64,000 nt of DNA, from positions 1 through 64,000 of the forward strand of contig CAYTSW010000003.1 in assembly GCA_964440605.1 (NCBI GenBank). The letters run 5' to 3'. The notes under the pieces were generated by a model. It was not told where the DNA came from, ran no database searches, and was given only the letters and a program-made list of their open reading frames with translations. This document shows positions 14,934 through 23,430 of the stretch, one piece after another. The first letter of the stretch is position 1; the number at the start of each line of letters is the position of its first letter. Both the position numbers and the translations under genes were made by a program. This DNA is from CAYTSW01 sp964440605. GTDB taxonomy: Bacteria > Planctomycetota > Phycisphaerae > Phycisphaerales > UBA1924.

Positions 14934-16550
14934 GGGGCGTCGGGCTCCTGCTGGCGATCGACGCCGTTCGCGGATGGGTCCGCGTTGGTGCTGGCGTCGG
15001 TCTGAGGATGGTAGCCCTCGGCCTTGTCGCGGTTGCTCGCGTGGGGGGGGTCGGCGGGGGGGCCCCGGGGGGGGGGGGGGGGGGGGGGGGCCCTGGGCGG
15101 GGAGGAGGCCTTCGAACTCGGCGCCGGTGTCGGGCGGGGTGCGGTTGCGGGCGACGACGACGCCGCCGTGCTCGCGAACGATGCCCTCGGCGACCGCGAG
15201 GCCGAGCCCCGTGCCGTGCGAGTCCATGCGGGTGGAGGCGAAGGGCTCGAAGAGACGCGGGAGGACGGCGTGGGCGATGCCGGGGCCTGAGTCGCGGACG
15301 GTGAGGCCGGCCCATGATTCGCCGTCGCGTTCGACCCACTCGCTGGCGACTTCGAGCGCGCGGCCCACGCCGCTCTCGTCCATGGCGTCCACCGCATTGC
15401 GCAAGAGGTTGACGAAGAGCTGTGTCAGGCGGTCCGCGTCGCCGCGGATGGTCGAGCCGGGCGGGACGGCGTTGGTGAAGTCGACGTCGGCGTGCGAGCG
15501 GTCGATGCTCACGAGCGTCCACGCTTCGTCGATGACGGCGCGGAGGTCGACCTCGTTCATCGCCGGCGGGCGGACGCGGGCGAAGTCGAGCAGGCTCTCG
15601 CTCAATCGTTCGAGCCGGCGGACGACGCGGAGCATCAGCGCCGCCTGCTGCGGGTCGAGCGAGCGCGGGTTCTCGTTGAGGCGTTCGACGCTGCCTTTGA
15701 GGACGGCCAGCGGGGTGTTGAGCTCGTGCGCGATGCCGGCGGACATGATGCCGAGGCTCGCCAGGCGGTCCTGATCCGCGAGGTTGCGCTTGGCGGTTTC
15801 GAGCAGGTGGTTCTTGCGTTTGAGCTCGGCGGCGATGCGCTCGACCTCGTCGAGCGCCGCGTTGAGCTGCGCCTCCTGGTCGCGGAGCTTCACGATTGAT
15901 CGGTTGCGGCTGCGCATGATCTCGGCGAGCTCGTCCGAGCCGATGTCGCGCTCGGGGATCAACTCGGCGTCGCGCAGACCGGCCTGGACGGCTTCGTCGG
16001 CGCGCCGGAGGCGCTCGATCGGGCCGTATACCTGCTTGGGCAGCACAAAGACCTCGAGCGTCGCGGCGATGAGCGCGTAGACGCTCAGCAGCGCGACGGT
16101 CAGCAGCAGATAGAGCTCGTTGACCGCGGCGCGGGCGCCCGTGCTGCTCACGCGGGCGACGACGAACCGGCCCGCGGAAGCGTCCCAGACGGCGGCGGTC
16201 GCGCCGCCTCGCGCGCCGGTGCGGATGAACGGTTCGCCCGCGGCGTCGCGGACCTGCTGGGCGAGGGCTTCGGGCAGGCCGACGCGCTCGGCATCGCCCT
16301 CGTTGAGGATCACGCCGTCGAGATCGGGTGCGCTGACGCCTGATCGGGCGAACTCCAGCGCGAGCAGGGCTTCGCGGCGTTCGGCCTCGCCGACGAGCTT
16401 GCCGACGGCGGGGCGCAGCGCGATGAGCAGGATCACCGCCAGCGAGAGGGAGAAGAGGGTGTGGAGGAGGACGAGCTTGCGCCGGATGCGCGAGGCGGCC
16501 TGCACCTTCATGCGCGAGCCGGTGCGTTGCAGGGTCTCGGCGACGGTCAT
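14930..16550 (-). CDS. Membrane sensor histidine kinase, frame shifted at a poly-G run
   Basis: The kinase has TM1 at about residues 27-46, a periplasmic sensor region of about 100 residues, TM2 at about 146-168, a HAMP-like linker, a coiled coil, and HisKA with H275 (GIAHELNTPL). The ATPase domain has the N box (NLLRNAVDAM, N385), DSGPGI, FEPFAST and GTGLGLAV. It ends normally with EFEGLLPA and then enters the G run at 15067-15090. Dropping one base there moves the frame to one that gives a natural polar tail ending DRQQEPDAP and a stop at 14930-14932, overlapping the regulator start; the corrected product would be about 539 residues. The uncorrected frame fuses kinase and regulator into 746 residues. 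Its start overlaps the sigma-like gene (ATGA). Confidence 0.8.
15067..15090 (+). repeat. 24-base G homopolymer in the kinase gene
   Basis: An unbroken run of 24 G is flanked by shorter G7 and CCCC/GGGG tracts. It codes for a proline run on the minus strand and marks the frame break. The exact length is doubtful as sequence. The mirror run of 24 C is at 45559-45582, identical in length. Confidence 0.95.
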
Positions 16551-17305
16551 CGCTCGGAAGCCGGCGGCGCTCCGTCCGGCGTGTCGGAGGGCGAGGCGGG
16601 GGCGGTCGCCGGTGCCGGCGCGGGGTTCGAGTAGCGCTCGAAGGTGCGTTTGAGTGCTTCGTTGCGCTCGTTCCAGCCCAAGAGGTCGATGAGCACGAAG
16701 ATCATGACGCCGAAGAAGGCCAGCAGGCCGGCGAAGGCGATCGCGGTCCAGATGCGTCGACGCCGCAGCGCGGCCGCCCGGACGTGCGCGACCCTGGCGA
16801 TGCCTTCGGAGGGGTCGAGCGCGTCGAGCCCGGCGCGGAGGGAGGCGAGGGCGGCGTCGTACCCGCCTTCGATCGAGCTGTCGGTCTTTTCGCGCAGCAG
16901 GCGCTCGGCGGGGGTGCGGTGGACCTCTTCCAGGGCGGTGCGGGAGCAGTCCATGGCGCGGGCCGCCGGGATGTCAGACATTTGTTCGACATCGCGGAAG
17001 AGCCACGCCTCGCGCCCCTGGGGGGCGAGCTCGGTGCGGCTGAGGCTCCAGAGTTCGGCGACGGGGCCGGTGATCGTCGCCCGTGCGCACACGCCGTCGG
17101 GCCCGTGGCCGTCGCCCGGGTTCGACTCGTGCGTCCGGCGAGCGGCCTGGACCGTCATGCGGTCGATCCGCGAGTCCTGCACGCGCTCGATGTCCGGACG
17201 CATGCGCAGGACCAGCGCGAGCACGTCGTCGGCCTTGGTGACATCGTCGGTCAGGAGGGCGGCGAGGCGCCAGATGCGTCGTTCGTAGGCTTCGCGTCGT
17301 TCCAC
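16547..17305 (-). CDS. Membrane-anchored sigma-70-like protein (ECF-like domains plus one TM)
   Basis: In this 252-residue protein residues 5-58 resemble sigma region 2, and residues 88-137 resemble a region 4 helix-turn-helix (LFRDVEQMSDIPAARAMDCSR). A single membrane helix follows at 185-211 (IWTAIAFAGLLAFFG...), then a Pro/Ala tail. The resemblance is by eye and degenerate, so it may be a sigma-derived regulator rather than a working sigma factor. The GTG start is six bases after TAGAGT with no Shine-Dalgarno sequence. Its stop overlaps the kinase start (ATGA), making it the first gene of a three-gene signalling operon, divergent from fumC. Confidence 0.6.
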   Translation of the reverse strand: MERREAYERRIWRLAALLTDDVTKADDVLALVLRMRPDIERVQDSRIDRMTVQAARRTHESNPGDGHGPDGVCARATITGPVAELWSLSRTELAPQGREAWLFRDVEQMSDIPAARAMDCSRTALEEVHRTPAERLLREKTDSSIEGGYDAALASLRAGLDALDPSEGIARVAHVRAAALRRRRIWTAIAFAGLLAFFGVMIFVLIDLLGWNERNEALKRTFERYSNPAPAPATAPASPSDTPDGAPPASER

Positions 17306-17311
17306 GGGGAC

Positions 17312-17317
17312 ACTCTA
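17312..17317 (-). promoter_or_regulatory. -10 box of the sigma-like/kinase/regulator operon, leaderless spacing
   Basis: TAGAGT on the minus strand lies six bases before the GTG start at 17305. I see no good -35 hexamer 16-18 bases upstream. Mirror copy at 43332-43337. Confidence 0.4.
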
Positions 17318-17393
17318 TGGCCCGGCGTGCCGCGCGGTAGGCTTTGCGCGCGACGCATGCCCGATCCCCCTGTCGCTACGGAGGACACTCCTG

Positions 17394-18866
17394 ATGGCCC
17401 AGACGCGCATCGAGAAGGACACCATGGGCGAGATGACCGTCCCGGCCGACGCGTTGTACGGCGCGTCGACGCAGCGGGCGGTGGAGAACTTCCCGATCTC
17501 GGGTCGGCGCGTGCCGCTGGGGGTGATCAAGGCCTTCGGGTATCTCAAGTCGGCGTGCGCACAGGCGAACCAGGGGCTGGGGCTGCTCAATGACGCGCGG
17601 GCGCTGGCGATCAAGAACGCGGCCGATCAGATCGCCGCGGGCGAGCATGTCGAGCACTTCCCGGTGGACATCTTCCAGACGGGCTCGGGCACCTCGACGA
17701 ACATGAACGCCAACGAGGTGATCGCGAACCTCGTCTGCCGCGAGGCGGGCGTGCCCGTCGGGTCTTCGAAGAATGCTGAGTACATCGGCGATCGTGAGAC
17801 GGGTCGCGGCGTGCACCCCAACGATCATGTGAACATGGGCCAGTCGTCGAACGACACGTTCCCGACGGCGATCCACATCGCGGCGGCCATGGAGATCAGC
17901 GACCACCTCCTCCCCGCGCTCAAGCGCACCGCGACGGCGTTGGACGTGCAGGCGAAGGAGTGGGACGACATCGTAAAGATCGGTCGCACGCACCTTCAGG
18001 ACGCGACGCCGATCCGGCTCGGGCAGGAGTTCTCGGGGTACGCGCGTCAGATGGAGATGGCCGTCGAACGCGCCGAGCGTGCGCTGCACGTGCTGCTCGA
18101 GCTGCCCATCGGGGGCACGGCGGTGGGCACGGGCATCAATACGGCGCGCGTGTTCGACCAGGCGGTCTGCCGCCTCCTGACCGATCGGTTGGGCCTGGCG
18201 TTCCGCCCGGCGGCGAACCACTTCGAGGCCCAGCACGCCAAAGACGCGTGCGTCGAAGCCAGCGGGCACCTCAAGACCATCGCGGTGAGCCTCTCGAAGA
18301 TCGCCGGCGACATCCGCCTGATGGGGATGGGCCCGCGCTGCGGCATCGGGGAGCTCAAGCTGCCCGCGGTGCAGCCCGGCTCGTCCATCATGCCCGGCAA
18401 GGTCAACCCGGTGATCTGCGAGGCGATCGTCATGGTGTACTGCCAGGTCGTCGGCAACGACGCGGCGCTCACCGCCGGCGCGACGGGCGGCGTGGGGTCG
18501 ATGCTCGAGCTCAACGTCGCGATGCCCGTGATCGCCGAGAACCTGCTCGAATCGATCCACATCCTGGCCGCCGGCTGCGAGACCTTCTGCAACAACCTGC
18601 TCGTCGGCCCCGCCGAGCACCCGAACCCCGATGGCACGATCGGCCTCCAGCCCGACCGCGAACGCTGCGCCGAACTCATCGAGGGCTCGCTGGCCATGTG
18701 TACGTCCCTCGTGCCCGTGATCGGCTACGACAAGTCGGCGGCCATCGCCAAGCAGGCCCACGCCGAAGGCAAGACCGTGCGGCAGGTGGCGCTGGAACAG
18801 AACATCCTGCCCGAGGATCAGCTCAACGAAGTCCTTGATGCTCGGAAGATGACCGAGCCGAGCTGA
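17394..18866 (+). CDS. fumC: Fumarate hydratase class II
   Basis: FumC interconverts fumarate and malate in the citric acid cycle without an iron-sulfur cluster. The 490-residue protein has the superfamily signature GSSIMPGKVNP at 329-339, the substrate-binding GSGTSTNMNANEV segment, the HPNDHVNMGQSSND segment and GRTHLQDATP. It is slightly longer than the usual 460-470, partly from an insertion near residue 405 (EHPNPDGTIG). GGAGG at 17380-17384 lies nine bases before the ATG. A TAGGCT box at 17338-17343 could be its -10 element. The gene diverges from the sigma-like operon. Confidence 0.95.
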   Translation: MAQTRIEKDTMGEMTVPADALYGASTQRAVENFPISGRRVPLGVIKAFGYLKSACAQANQGLGLLNDARALAIKNAADQIAAGEHVEHFPVDIFQTGSGTSTNMNANEVIANLVCREAGVPVGSSKNAEYIGDRETGRGVHPNDHVNMGQSSNDTFPTAIHIAAAMEISDHLLPALKRTATALDVQAKEWDDIVKIGRTHLQDATPIRLGQEFSGYARQMEMAVERAERALHVLLELPIGGTAVGTGINTARVFDQAVCRLLTDRLGLAFRPAANHFEAQHAKDACVEASGHLKTIAVSLSKIAGDIRLMGMGPRCGIGELKLPAVQPGSSIMPGKVNPVICEAIVMVYCQVVGNDAALTAGATGGVGSMLELNVAMPVIAENLLESIHILAAGCETFCNNLLVGPAEHPNPDGTIGLQPDRERCAELIEGSLAMCTSLVPVIGYDKSAAIAKQAHAEGKTVRQVALEQNILPEDQLNEVLDARKMTEPS

Positions 18867-18914
18867 GCGGATCGAGTCGAGGGTGCCCGGCGCCCGGCTA
18901 CCAAGCTCTGTGAC

Positions 18915-18989
18915 GGGTGCCACTGGCGGCTTGTCCGCCGGTGTGCAGCGTTACGGCGAACACGGGCGGGCGAGCCGCCCGTGGCACCC
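18915..18989 (+). repeat. Double-hairpin REP/BIME-like element, copy 3
   Basis: Outer arms GGGTGCCAC (18915-18923) and GTGGCACCC (18981-18989) enclose two hairpins: CACTGGCGG - CTTGT - CCGCCGGTG (one G-T pair) and CACGGGCGG - GCGAG - CCGCCCGTG. It lies between fumC and the EF-hand gene. Mirror copy at 41660-41734. Confidence 0.8.
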
Positions 18990-19123
18990 GATGAGTGATG
19001 GCCGCGTCGTCGCGCGTGCGTCTTCGCGGTTTTCCGGCAATCGCCGGGAGGCCGCGGCGTTGAGCGTGGTGTCGGTGGCACAACGTCACCAACCGCACCA
19101 CTAGGAGCCTGAGGAGGTTCACG

Positions 19124-19924
19124 ATGCACGCTTCTCACTTGATTACTGCTGCCGCGCTGTGCGCGAGTCTGCTGGCGGTGGCCGCCGCTCAGCCGGGTCT
19201 GGATCTCGGCGGTCCGGCGGGTGACGCCCCCGAGTTCGATCGGCCGGAGCGTCCCGGTCTGATCGAGCGGCTGGACACGAACGGCGACGGAGCCGTGACG
19301 CAGGAGGAGATCGATGCCGCCCGCGCCGAGCGTGAGGCGCGTCGCGCCGAGCGGGCCGACCGCATGGCCGAGCGTGTGCTCGAGCGGTTCGACGTCGACG
19401 CCAGCGGCGCCCTTGACGCCGAGGAGCTCTCGGCGATGTTCGATGCCGCCCCGCGCCGCGCGGCTCGCGCCGGGCGTGACGGCCTGCGTGGTCAGGGCCC
19501 GGGCGCTCAGGGCAACGGCAAGCGTGGGATGGGCATGCGCGGCCCTCGCGGCGCTGCTTTCCGCGAGGGCATGCTCGAGCGCTTCGATCTCGACGCCGAC
19601 GGCTCGCTCTCGGAGGACGAGCGCTCCGCGATGCGAACCGAGATGGAGCAGCGTCGCGCCGAGATGGTCGCGCGGTTCGATGCCGACGGCGACGGTGTGC
19701 TGACGCGCGGCGAACGCCGCGCAGCGCGTGGCTTCGCCGCCGCTCAGCGGCACGTGCGGCGGGCCGATCTCGACGGTGACGGCATCCTCTCGGCCGACGA
19801 ACTCAACGCCGCGCTGACGCTGATCGACGAAGGCGACCGCACCGCCGACTTCAATGGCGACCGCATGGTGAACGAGGACGACGCCAAGGCGATCGCCGCC
19901 CTTGTCGGCACGAAGCTCGACTGA
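19124..19924 (+). CDS. Secreted EF-hand calcium-binding protein
   Basis: The 266-residue protein has an N-terminal signal peptide (about 1-22). Six EF-hand-type loops follow: DTNGDGAVTQEE (51-62), DVDASGALDAEE (90-101), DLDADGSLSEDE, DADGDGVLTRGE, DLDGDGILSADE and a degenerate DFNGDRMVNEDD. The segments between loops are Arg/Glu/Ala helices, and a Gly-rich basic stretch lies in the middle. Calcium binding is a family property; any partner is unknown. GAGGAGG at 19111-19117 is a strong ribosome binding site, so expression may be high. A terminator follows. Confidence 0.85.
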   Translation: MHASHLITAAALCASLLAVAAAQPGLDLGGPAGDAPEFDRPERPGLIERLDTNGDGAVTQEEIDAARAEREARRAERADRMAERVLERFDVDASGALDAEELSAMFDAAPRRAARAGRDGLRGQGPGAQGNGKRGMGMRGPRGAAFREGMLERFDLDADGSLSEDERSAMRTEMEQRRAEMVARFDADGDGVLTRGERRAARGFAAAQRHVRRADLDGDGILSADELNAALTLIDEGDRTADFNGDRMVNEDDAKAIAALVGTKLD

Positions 19925-19972
19925 GTCGGGCGATTCTCTTTGACCATCATCCGGGACGGTCTCCCCCGGTTT

Positions 19973-20012
19973 CGACGACCCGCGTCAGAGGGGCGCGGGT
20001 CGTCGTTGTTTG
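19973..20012 (+). terminator. Terminator of the EF-hand gene
   Basis: A 12-bp perfect stem, CGACGACCCGCG and CGCGGGTCGTCG with a nine-base loop, is followed by TTGTTTG. It lies between two convergent genes and has a T tract only on the plus side. Mirror copy at 40637-40676. Confidence 0.75.
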
Positions 20013-20020
20013 CGCCCGGA

Positions 20021-20806
20021 TCAGCGGCACCCGACGGTGTCGCTCCGTCGTCGATCCCGCTCGACGAGCTCGACGAACTTCCGTTCGGCTCTGCGGTCGA
20101 TCAGCCTTCGCCACAGCCAGTCGAGCCCGCGCACGCCCCAGTAGCGGGTGATGACAAGCCACGCCAGCGGGAAGGCCAGCGCGAGACCGAGGGCCACATC
20201 GCCCGGCCAGTGCGCCTCGCGGAGCACTCGGCCGCAGGCAACGAAGAGCGCCCAGCCGACCATCAGCCAGCGCAGCTTCGGGTACAGGCACGCCAGGAAG
20301 ACCGCGAGGATGACGGCGTGGGTGGTGTGGGCCGAGGGCATCGCGTGCAGCGCCGAGGCGCCATCCAGCGTGGACATCACGCGGCCCTCGTGCTCGATCG
20401 TTCCCGTCGGGCCCAGGAAGAGGTGCGGGTCGCCGATTTTGGGGCGTGCACGCCCGATGGCCACCTTCAGCGTGTGCACCAGGATCGTGCACACGAGCAG
20501 CGCGAGGCCCAGGTCGAGCGCCCGACGGATGCGGTCGCGGTCGAGCAGGGCGATGATGATGAGCGTGACGATGATCGAGCCGCCGGCGCCGAACTGCTGA
20601 AAGGTCTCGATCTCGCGCTTGAGGTCGCCCGGCAGGCGCAGGCCATCGACGAGCGCGAGCGTGGGTCCGTCGACGAAGAGCACGAGCAACGGCGTGACGA
20701 CCGCGCCCGCGACGAGCGGCAGCACGACGCAGCGGCCCCAAGGTATGGGCGGGAGCAGCTCCTGCGCTTCGGCGTCGGCGGGTCGGTTGGGTGAGACGTC
20801 GGCCAT
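20021..20806 (-). CDS. PAP2-family membrane phosphatase
   Basis: The 261-residue polytopic membrane protein carries the three PAP2 motifs: KX6RP (K114 to R121-P122), PSxH as PSAH (157-160, catalytic H160), and the third motif as GRVLREAHWPGD with H199 and D203, where the usual SR is GR. Members dephosphorylate phosphatidate, undecaprenyl diphosphate or similar lipids; the substrate cannot be told. The ATG at 20806 is chosen because the longer frame to 20929 runs into the divergent glycosyltransferase gene. Only 24 bases separate the two start codons. Confidence 0.8.
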   Translation of the reverse strand: MADVSPNRPADAEAQELLPPIPWGRCVVLPLVAGAVVTPLLVLFVDGPTLALVDGLRLPGDLKREIETFQQFGAGGSIIVTLIIIALLDRDRIRRALDLGLALLVCTILVHTLKVAIGRARPKIGDPHLFLGPTGTIEHEGRVMSTLDGASALHAMPSAHTTHAVILAVFLACLYPKLRWLMVGWALFVACGRVLREAHWPGDVALGLALAFPLAWLVITRYWGVRGLDWLWRRLIDRRAERKFVELVERDRRRSDTVGCR

Positions 20807-20817
20807 CGGTGGGCATG

Positions 20818-20823
20818 TATAGT
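20818..20823 (+). promoter_or_regulatory. -10 box of the glycosyltransferase gene, leaderless spacing
   Basis: TATAGT lies seven bases before the GTG start at 20831, with no Shine-Dalgarno sequence between. It sits in a 24-base gap between divergent start codons, so the promoter's upstream part must overlap the PAP2 gene. Mirror copy at 39826-39831. Confidence 0.4.
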
Positions 20824-20830
20824 CGGTCGC

Positions 20831-22651
20831 GTGACGACGCGCACGGCGGCCGGCTCCCATCGCGCAGCATCGTGGACCCGCGGGCCGCTGGGCGCGCTGG
20901 TCGTGATCGCGGTCTGCCTGGCGGCCCACTGGCCGGGCCTCTTCGCGTTGCCGCCGGTCGACCGCGACGAGTCGCGTTTCGCCCAGGCGAGCCGGCAGGT
21001 GCTGGCCGCGGCGCGCGAGGGGGACGTGGAGGGGGTCGCGGTGCCGCGGATCCAGGACCGGCCCCGGCTGAACAAGCCGCCGCTGGTCTACTGGCTGCAG
21101 GCCGCGGTCGCCTGGCCCTACGACCCGGCGCCGGCGGACGACGCATCAGCGGACCCACGCCGACAGTCGATCGGCGTCTACCGCATGGTCTCGGCCCTGT
21201 GCGCAATGGCGGCGTGCCTGCTGACGTGGAGGATCGGTTGCCTGCTGTACAGACGCTCGGAGGGCTTGATCGCCGCGGTGATGCTGGCGACGTGCGTGAT
21301 GGTGCTCTGGGACGCGCGGCAGGCGCGTGCCGACCAACTCCTCCTCGCGACCACGACCCTCGCGATGCTCGCCCTCGCGCACCTGTACCTCCGCGGGCGC
21401 GCGCAGCGCAGCAACGGCGCGCTGACGCTGGGGTGGCGCGGGCCGGTGCTGCTGTGGATCGCGGTCGGCCTCGGCGTGCTGGCGAAGGGGCCCATCACGC
21501 CGATGGTCGTCGTGCTCGCTTCGCTCATGGTCGCGGCGACGCTCGGGTGGTGGCGCTGGCTTCGGGCGTTGCGGCCGCTGACGGGGCTGGGGGTGGTGCT
21601 GGCGATGGTGCTGCCCTGGGTGATCGTGGTCGGACGGTCGGTGGGATTCGGGGAGTACTTCGCGCTCATCGCCGACGAGACGCTGGGTCGCGCGGGGGCG
21701 GCTAAGGAGAGCCACTGGGGGCCGCCGGGGTACCACCTCGTGCTGTTGCCCGTGCTGCTCTGGCCGGGGTCGCTGCTGACGGCCCTGGCGCTAGGCCGGG
21801 CATGGCGGCGGGCGCGGCGGCGTGCACACCCCGCGCGCATGCGGCGCTTCCGCGCGTCGCCCGAGCTGTTCCTGCTGGCGTGGATCGTGCCGAGCTGGAT
21901 CGTCTTCGAGTTGTCGATGACCAAGCTGCCGCACTACACGCTGCCGCTGTACCCGGCGTTGGCGCTGCTGACGGCTCGGGCACTGGCGGTCGCCGCGCGC
22001 GCGGGGCTGCGCGTTCCGCGGGTCGGCGTCGCGATCTGGGGGTTGATCGGCGCAGCGCTGCTCATCGGCCCGTTGGCGCTCGTGCCGGCGCTGGGCTCGG
22101 CATCATGGCTGGACGACTTCGCCGCCCGCCCGCTGGGCGTGTGGGGGCACGCGGCGCTTGTTGTCGCGATGGTGTGCGTGGTCGTGGGTTTGACGGGGCT
22201 GGCGCGGGGCGGCAAGCCGCGGCGTGCTGCGCTGTGGGCCGCTGCGGCGGCGGCGATATGGGTCGGTGTGCTCGTCGGCGTCCGACTGCCGTCGCACCGC
22301 GCGCTCTGGGGTTCGAGCGAGGTCGCGGCCGCGATTGCCGGGCTCGATCCGGACGCCGAGCGTCCGCTGGCCCGCGTGGGGTATCACGAGGATTCGCTCG
22401 TCTTCCTCACGCGCGGGCGTGCCGAGCGGGTGTCAAAAAAGGGGCTCGGCGCCTGGCTGGCGGAGCATCCGGGAGGGCTGGCGGTGGTCGATGCGGCCGT
22501 GCTGGAGGCGCTGGAGCCGAGTTTGAGTCGGTTCTCGGTCGTCTGGGAGGGGCTTGAGGGGGGATTCTTGAACTATTCAACCGGTGAATGGGTGGATCTG
22601 GCGATCGTCGCGAGTCCGTCTGGCGCAGGAGGAACGGCCGGGGCGCGGTAG
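20831..22651 (+). CDS. Family-39-type glycosyltransferase (ArnT/PMT_2-like)
   Basis: The 606-residue protein has about 11-12 membrane helices. The first extracytoplasmic loop carries the family signature PPVDRDESRFAQASR with the catalytic-type acidic pair, followed by RLNKPPLVYWLQA. These enzymes use polyprenyl-phosphate sugars to modify lipids or proteins outside the inner membrane; which sugar and acceptor is unknown. A soluble C-terminal part follows the last helix (about 470-606). The start is GTG, very probably leaderless. Position next to a PAP2 phosphatase, which could recycle a polyprenyl carrier, is suggestive only. Confidence 0.8.
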   Translation: MTTRTAAGSHRAASWTRGPLGALVVIAVCLAAHWPGLFALPPVDRDESRFAQASRQVLAAAREGDVEGVAVPRIQDRPRLNKPPLVYWLQAAVAWPYDPAPADDASADPRRQSIGVYRMVSALCAMAACLLTWRIGCLLYRRSEGLIAAVMLATCVMVLWDARQARADQLLLATTTLAMLALAHLYLRGRAQRSNGALTLGWRGPVLLWIAVGLGVLAKGPITPMVVVLASLMVAATLGWWRWLRALRPLTGLGVVLAMVLPWVIVVGRSVGFGEYFALIADETLGRAGAAKESHWGPPGYHLVLLPVLLWPGSLLTALALGRAWRRARRRAHPARMRRFRASPELFLLAWIVPSWIVFELSMTKLPHYTLPLYPALALLTARALAVAARAGLRVPRVGVAIWGLIGAALLIGPLALVPALGSASWLDDFAARPLGVWGHAALVVAMVCVVVGLTGLARGGKPRRAALWAAAAAAIWVGVLVGVRLPSHRALWGSSEVAAAIAGLDPDAERPLARVGYHEDSLVFLTRGRAERVSKKGLGAWLAEHPGGLAVVDAAVLEALEPSLSRFSVVWEGLEGGFLNYSTGEWVDLAIVASPSGAGGTAGAR

Positions 22652-22654
22652 CCG

Positions 22655-22660
22655 TAGACT
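22655..22660 (+). promoter_or_regulatory. -10 box of the DUF4442 gene, leaderless spacing
   Basis: TAGACT lies six bases before the GTG at 22667, and only 15 bases separate this gene from the glycosyltransferase stop. The gene may thus have its own promoter inside an apparent operon. Mirror copy at 37989-37994. Confidence 0.4.
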
Positions 22661-22666
22661 TGCCCC

Positions 22667-23380
22667 GTGGAATCGCACCCGAGACAGGACGCGACGAACG
22701 ACCCGACGCCCGCCAACGCCGGGGAGTCCGAGGGCGAGGTGGCGCTGCCGATCGAGGCGCGCCCGCGACCGGCGGAGGCGCCCGTCGGGGGGATGCCTCG
22801 CAAGCGGCGCAAGGGTCCCATCGAGTGGATCGAGGGGTTCATCTCCAAGCTGAGCACCCGCAACAACTTCTGGCACCGCGTCTGCTCGTTCGTCTGGCTG
22901 CCCTACGCCTTCCGCTCGGGCATCCGCATGAAGCGCGTCGACGCGAGCACGTTCACCGCCGTGCTCCCCTTCAAGCGCTTTAACCGCAACTGGTACAACG
23001 CGATGGCGGGCGCCAGCCTGCTGGCCAACAGCGAGATCGCGGGGGGCATGTACGTCTTCTCGGCGGTCGGCAAGGACTACACGGTGGTGTGCAAGGAGCT
23101 GGGCTATCGCTTCCTGCGCCCGTGCTTCGGGCCGGCGGTGTACCGCGTGACGCCCGAGGAAGACCTCGAGGCCCTGATCGCGACGGGCGGCGAGTTCAAC
23201 ATCCCGATCGTGATGAACGTGTATCAGCAGCTCAAGGTGCCGGGGACGGGCAAGGAGAAGCGCGTGGGCCGCTGCCGCGCGACGTTCCACGTGACGCCCA
23301 AGGAGCACTACCGCGAGCGTCGCCAGCGCGTGGTGGAGCGTGCGGGGGCTGGAGGTTCGGTGGGGGCCGGGGTGGAGTGA
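22667..23380 (+). CDS. DUF4442 (hot-dog fold, PaaI-thioesterase-like) protein
   Basis: The 237-residue protein has a disordered, acidic then basic N-terminus (about 1-55). Residues 60-200 resemble DUF4442: NWYNAMAGASLLANSEIAGG is the central-helix motif of the hot-dog fold, and a KELGYRFLRP strand and an FHVTPKEHY strand follow. Relatives are acyl-CoA thioesterases, but activity here is not shown. The GTG start fits a leaderless mRNA; an ATG at 22793 (residue 43) is an alternative that would drop the disordered part. Confidence 0.65.
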   Translation: MESHPRQDATNDPTPANAGESEGEVALPIEARPRPAEAPVGGMPRKRRKGPIEWIEGFISKLSTRNNFWHRVCSFVWLPYAFRSGIRMKRVDASTFTAVLPFKRFNRNWYNAMAGASLLANSEIAGGMYVFSAVGKDYTVVCKELGYRFLRPCFGPAVYRVTPEEDLEALIATGGEFNIPIVMNVYQQLKVPGTGKEKRVGRCRATFHVTPKEHYRERRQRVVERAGAGGSVGAGVE

Positions 23381-23418
23381 CGAGCCGCCGCCGCTGATCC
23401 GCTGGCGGCAAGCGTCCG

Positions 23419-23424
23419 TATTCT
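23419..23424 (+). promoter_or_regulatory. -10 box of the polytopic membrane protein gene, leaderless spacing
   Basis: TATTCT lies six bases before the ATG at 23431, and GTCCCC in between gives no ribosome binding site. Mirror copy at 37225-37230. Confidence 0.4.
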
Positions 23425-23430
23425 GTCCCC

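Noticed and set aside
14310..16550. A single 746-residue hybrid kinase-regulator protein
   Set aside because: The link between the two parts is low-complexity, Arg/Pro-rich and depends on a doubtful 24-G run; a one-base change gives two normal overlapping genes.
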